A model generated the notes under the pieces. The model had not been told where the DNA came from, made no database searches, and saw only the letters and a program-made list of their open reading frames with translations. From positions 1-7,986 of the forward strand of contig NZ_ADNY01000005.1 of NCBI RefSeq assembly GCF_000178475.1: a stretch of 7,986 nucleotides of DNA, written 5' to 3'. The translations under genes and the position numbers were made by a program. This document shows, piece after piece, positions 7,027-7,986 of this stretch (position 1 is its first letter; every line of letters begins with the position of its first letter). Source of the DNA: Lactobacillus amylolyticus DSM 11664. GTDB taxonomy: Bacteria; Bacillota; Bacilli; Lactobacillales; Lactobacillaceae.

Positions 7027-7962
7027 ATGAAAGAAATATATTTTAATCACGATGGCAATATCGACGATTTAGTCTCTTACCTTTTGCTGCTGCAAGCTCC
7101 TAAAATCAAATTGCTTGGTGTTGGGGCGATTGATGCTGACGGTTACATCGATCCATCAGTCGAAGCTTGTCGCAAGTTGACGGATCGTTTTAACTTAAGA
7201 AATGATCATCTAGAAATTGCCAAATCCAATTCTAGAGCGGTCAACCAATTTCCACATGAATGGCGTATGGCTACCTATTCGTTCAACTATTTACCAATGT
7301 TAAATGAAAAAGGCACAATCCAGACAAAGCAAGCAAAGTTGCCAGCGCATCTTGATTTAGCTGAAAAGATTAAAAATGCTGATAAAAAAATCACATTAAT
7401 CATGACCGGCCCTTTAACTGATTTAGCAAGAGCACTTGATTATGATCCAAGTATTGAAGAAAAAATTGCTAAACTATATTGGATGGGTGGCTCACTTAAT
7501 CGACACGGAAACGTAGCACAAGTTAACGCTGATGGTACACAGGAATGGAATTCATTCTGGGATCCTTATGCGGTAAAAAGAGTTTTCGCTTCTAATATTC
7601 CAATTCAAATGGTTGGATTAGAAAGCACGGAAGAACTTCCACTAAGCGATAAATTGCGTCAGCATTGGGCTAGTTTAAGAAAATATCCTGCCATGGATTT
7701 AGTTGGGCAGGCCTACAGTTTAATCGTGTCAGTGCCCAGCGCCAGCTTGTTTCTTTGGGACGTGCTAACAACAATGAGTGCCCTTTATCCGGAAATTGTC
7801 GAAACGCGGACGGCAAAGGCGAAGGTAATCACTGATGGTCTTAGTGCCGGCAGTTTTGATGAAACTCCATCAGGACGTGAAGTAACTTTAGTTACCAAAG
7901 CAAATAAGAAACTATTCTATCAAAAAATGGACGAACTGCTTAAAAGTGCAAAATTGAAATAG
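7027..7962 (+). CDS. Nucleoside hydrolase (IUNH family, divergent active site)
   Basis: Predicted cytoplasmic N-ribohydrolase of the inosine-uridine preferring family, which cleaves nucleosides to ribose and base for salvage; 311 residues, normal length. The N-terminal calcium-site motif reads NHDGNIDD (7-14) where DxDPGxDD is usual: the second, third and fourth Asp are kept as D9, D13 and D14, but the first is Asn7. MTGPLTDLA (126-134) matches the conserved calcium/ribose Thr loop. EWNSFWDP (173-180) matches the E-F-N...DP ribose-binding segment. LWDVLT (243-248) aligns with the C-terminal HD motif, so Asp is kept as D245 but the usual His is Trp244. The fold seems complete, but nucleobase preference may differ from classical members. 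ATG 7027 has GAAAGG 8 bases upstream. It is separated from the bgl operon by a terminator, so it is probably regulated independently. Confidence 0.9.
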   Translation: MKEIYFNHDGNIDDLVSYLLLLQAPKIKLLGVGAIDADGYIDPSVEACRKLTDRFNLRNDHLEIAKSNSRAVNQFPHEWRMATYSFNYLPMLNEKGTIQTKQAKLPAHLDLAEKIKNADKKITLIMTGPLTDLARALDYDPSIEEKIAKLYWMGGSLNRHGNVAQVNADGTQEWNSFWDPYAVKRVFASNIPIQMVGLESTEELPLSDKLRQHWASLRKYPAMDLVGQAYSLIVSVPSASLFLWDVLTTMSALYPEIVETRTAKAKVITDGLSAGSFDETPSGREVTLVTKANKKLFYQKMDELLKSAKLK

Positions 7963-7970
7963 AAAAATTA

Positions 7971-7976
7971 AAAGGA
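7971..7976 (+). promoter_or_regulatory. Ribosome binding site at the window edge
   Basis: AAAGGA lies 9 bases after the nucleoside hydrolase stop, and the window ends 10 bases further on with no start codon that fits. No terminator is seen after 7962. This suggests a gene starting at or just beyond 7987, co-transcribed with the hydrolase. Confidence 0.5.
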
Positions 7977-7986
7977 TTGGAAAAAC

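Overview
The window looks like chromosomal DNA of a low-GC lactic acid bacterium, most likely a Lactobacillus. Reasons: AT-rich sequence, AAAGGAG-type ribosome binding sites, a fused CoaBC, a GntR/DUF3284/GH1 phospho-beta-glucosidase cassette with a cre-like site, and a Lactobacillus-style nucleoside hydrolase. Species cannot be fixed from sequence alone. I see no rRNA, tRNA, CRISPR array, insertion sequence, phage gene or defence system.

Left half (1-4044, all minus strand). Reading in the direction of transcription, a two-gene unit of a small nitroreductase-like protein and CoaBC (coenzyme A synthesis) ends at a hairpin terminator near 2239-2277. Downstream lies a decayed aldo-keto reductase. 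Its four catalytic residues are still recognisable but spread over two frames, with three frame changes, a lost start and an in-frame TGA. Next is an intact Cof-type HAD phosphatase (594-1409). Directly after its stop codon, in the same frame, comes the 5'-truncated remnant of a D-2-hydroxyacid dehydrogenase with an internal TGA and a Trp in place of the catalytic Arg. Two broken oxidoreductases therefore flank one intact hydrolase: a local zone of gene decay in an otherwise ordinary region.

Right half (4125-7986, all plus strand). A strong promoter (TTGACA, 17 bp, TATGAT) carries a cre-like site over its -35 box. It reads straight into a 16-bp perfect inverted repeat followed by TTTTT, so the regulatory gene sits behind a possible attenuator. 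The unit encodes a GntR/HutC repressor, a DUF3284 protein and a GH1 6-phospho-beta-glucosidase, and closes with a strong terminator at 6933-6961. This is a beta-glucoside utilisation cassette under probable catabolite control, but with no PTS transporter in the window. A nucleoside hydrolase follows with its own weak promoter signal. A ribosome binding site at the right edge suggests another gene just outside.

The points most worth checking are the promoter/cre/leader-hairpin arrangement, the two pseudogenes and the deletion junction, the Glu at the usual Cys position of CoaBC, and the substituted active-site positions of the nucleoside hydrolase. Nothing here makes a convincing case for a wholly new system.
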